6,465 nt of DNA, from assembly GCA_003233295.1 (NCBI GenBank), contig QILJ01000248.1:1-6465 (forward strand). Reading direction: 5' to 3'. Positions 6,019 through 6,465 of this stretch are shown in pieces. The notes under the pieces are model-generated. The model was not told where the DNA came from, did not search any database, and saw nothing but the letters and a program-made list of their open reading frames with translations. The first letter of the stretch is position 1; each line of letters starts with the position of its first letter. The position numbers and the translations under genes are program-made. Origin of the DNA: Ignavibacteria bacterium (GTDB lineage: Bacteria > Bacteroidota > Ignavibacteria > Ignavibacteriales > Melioribacteraceae).

Positions 6019-6075
6019 AAAAACCCGACTTTAATTTTGCAACCCGATTTAAGTATTTAAAAAAGTCGGGTTTTT
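6019..6075 (+). terminator. Stem-loop terminator after the DUF2459 gene
   Basis: AAAAACCCGACTTT (6019-6032) pairs perfectly with AAAGTCGGGTTTTT (6062-6075), 14 bp, with five terminal T. The A-run on the left arm means it could also stop transcripts from the other side. The 29-base loop is long and contains a second CCCGATTT, a partial copy of the left arm. It begins 23 bases after the stop codon. Confidence 0.8.
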
Positions 6076-6119
6076 GCAACAAAGAAGAACCAAGAAGTTG
6101 GGCTTCTAACAAACAAATG

Positions 6120-6138
6120 AACGATTTGTTGAATCGTT
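6120..6138. repeat. Hairpin AACGATT-TGTTG-AATCGTT
   Basis: Seven-base perfect arms (6120-6126 and 6132-6138) with a five-base loop, in the spacer after the DUF2459 terminator. Confidence 0.55.
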
Positions 6139-6158
6139 ATACAAGCTATTGCAACAAC

Positions 6159-6174
6159 CCGTCCACACGGTGAC
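6159..6174 (+). repeat. Flanking motif A, copy 2 (CCGTCCACACGGTGAC)
   Basis: Same-strand partner of 5064-5079 with two differences. Together with motif B at 6194-6207 it repeats the A-then-B order found upstream of the DUF2459 gene. Confidence 0.55.
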
Positions 6175-6193
6175 AAAATATTATCGCTGAGTG

Positions 6194-6207
6194 GTCAGTG
6201 ACGACAA
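6194..6207 (+). repeat. Flanking motif B, copy 2 (GTCAGTGACGACAA)
   Basis: Exact 14-base copy of 5141-5154. Here the pairing left arm of the upstream hairpin is absent. The motif overlaps any extension of the next reading frame upstream of its ATG at 6212, so that extension is probably not coding. Confidence 0.65.
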
Positions 6208-6211
6208 TATT

Positions 6212-6465
6212 ATGTCGCTTGAAATATTATCCCCAAAAAAGCGAGCTGGAAGTTCACTCTACGAAATTGTTTATCTGTTCCTATCAGTCTTATTAGTTAA
6301 ATCAGTGTGCTATTTTATTTATCTAATCACTCCGGAATATTTCAGCAATACAGCACTAATTCAAAGAATTATTTTAGCTCCAATAAAATGACTTTTTTAA
6401 GAATTATTTATTTAATAATTTGCGTGATAAAATTTTTAGACACGTGTCTATTTTTATCTAATTTT
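6212..6465 (+). pseudogene. Short hydrophobic reading frames, possible frameshifted CPBP-family membrane protease remnant (runs off window)
   Basis: A 59-residue frame from ATG 6212 to TGA 6391 has a basic start (MSLEILSPKKRAGSS), one membrane helix (about residues 14-34) and then ALIQRIILAPIK. Its stop overlaps a second frame by ATGA (6388-6391). That frame begins MTFLRIIYLIICVIKF and is still open at the window end. CPBP (CAAX-like) membrane proteases carry a hydrophobic stretch ending in API followed by EExxxR. Reading across the junction gives API-KM-TFLR, where the R is kept but the two Glu would be replaced by Lys-Met and the frame shifts by one. This suggests a decayed protease gene. 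However, AT-rich DNA readily gives hydrophobic frames, the part before the motif is shorter than usual, and two small overlapping membrane-protein genes remain possible. No clear ribosome site precedes 6212. Confidence 0.35.

Noticed and set aside
6191..6211. Extending the small hydrophobic frame to a GTG at 6191
   Set aside because: The extension lies on repeat motif B (6194-6207), which is also found in non-coding DNA at 5141-5154, so coding there is unlikely.

Overview
The window looks like a chromosomal segment of an AT-rich Bacteroidota/Chlorobi-type bacterium. The best guess is Ignavibacteria or a close relative. The clues are the remnant of a secreted propeller protein of the type these bacteria export by type IX secretion, a three-gene pnt operon, and AT-rich spacers full of short hairpins. 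This assignment is inference from protein style, not a database match.

Bases 94-1203 (minus strand) hold a badly decayed gene for a large secreted BNR/sortilin-like beta-propeller protein. Its start codon appears to be ATA. It carries several frameshifts and stops, and its C-terminal part is missing. It lies just downstream of the pnt operon, separated from it by a clear terminator (1298-1334).

Bases 1359-4336 (minus strand) are an intact pntA1-pntA2-pntB operon for the proton-translocating NAD(P)+ transhydrogenase, with the alpha chain split in two. This membrane enzyme uses the proton-motive force to drive hydride transfer from NADH to NADP+, supplying NADPH. pntA2 and pntB are 10 bases apart. 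pntA1 and pntA2 are separated by 160 bases that contain a degenerate 7-base tandem array and a possible long-range mRNA hairpin.

Bases 4337-5287 are a non-coding divergent spacer. It is crowded with small repeats: two 9-base-period arrays, two copies of a roughly 40-base hairpin element, two related palindromes and at least six other stem-loops, several with a similar TTTAT/ATAAA apex. Candidate promoters for pntA1 (minus) and for the next gene (plus) lie at its two ends.

Bases 5288-5995 (plus strand) encode a membrane-anchored protein of the DUF2459/TIGR02117 family, of unknown function, followed by a strong stem-loop terminator. Two short motifs in the same order flank this gene on both sides.

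Bases 6212-6465 (plus strand) hold a short hydrophobic reading frame that ends in an ATGA overlap with a second hydrophobic frame running off the window. Together they resemble a frameshifted CPBP-family membrane protease remnant, but this is weakly supported.

No RNA genes, CRISPR array or insertion-sequence transposase were seen. The only clearly functional system is the transhydrogenase. The most unusual material is the repeat-rich spacer DNA and the gene decay at both ends of the window.
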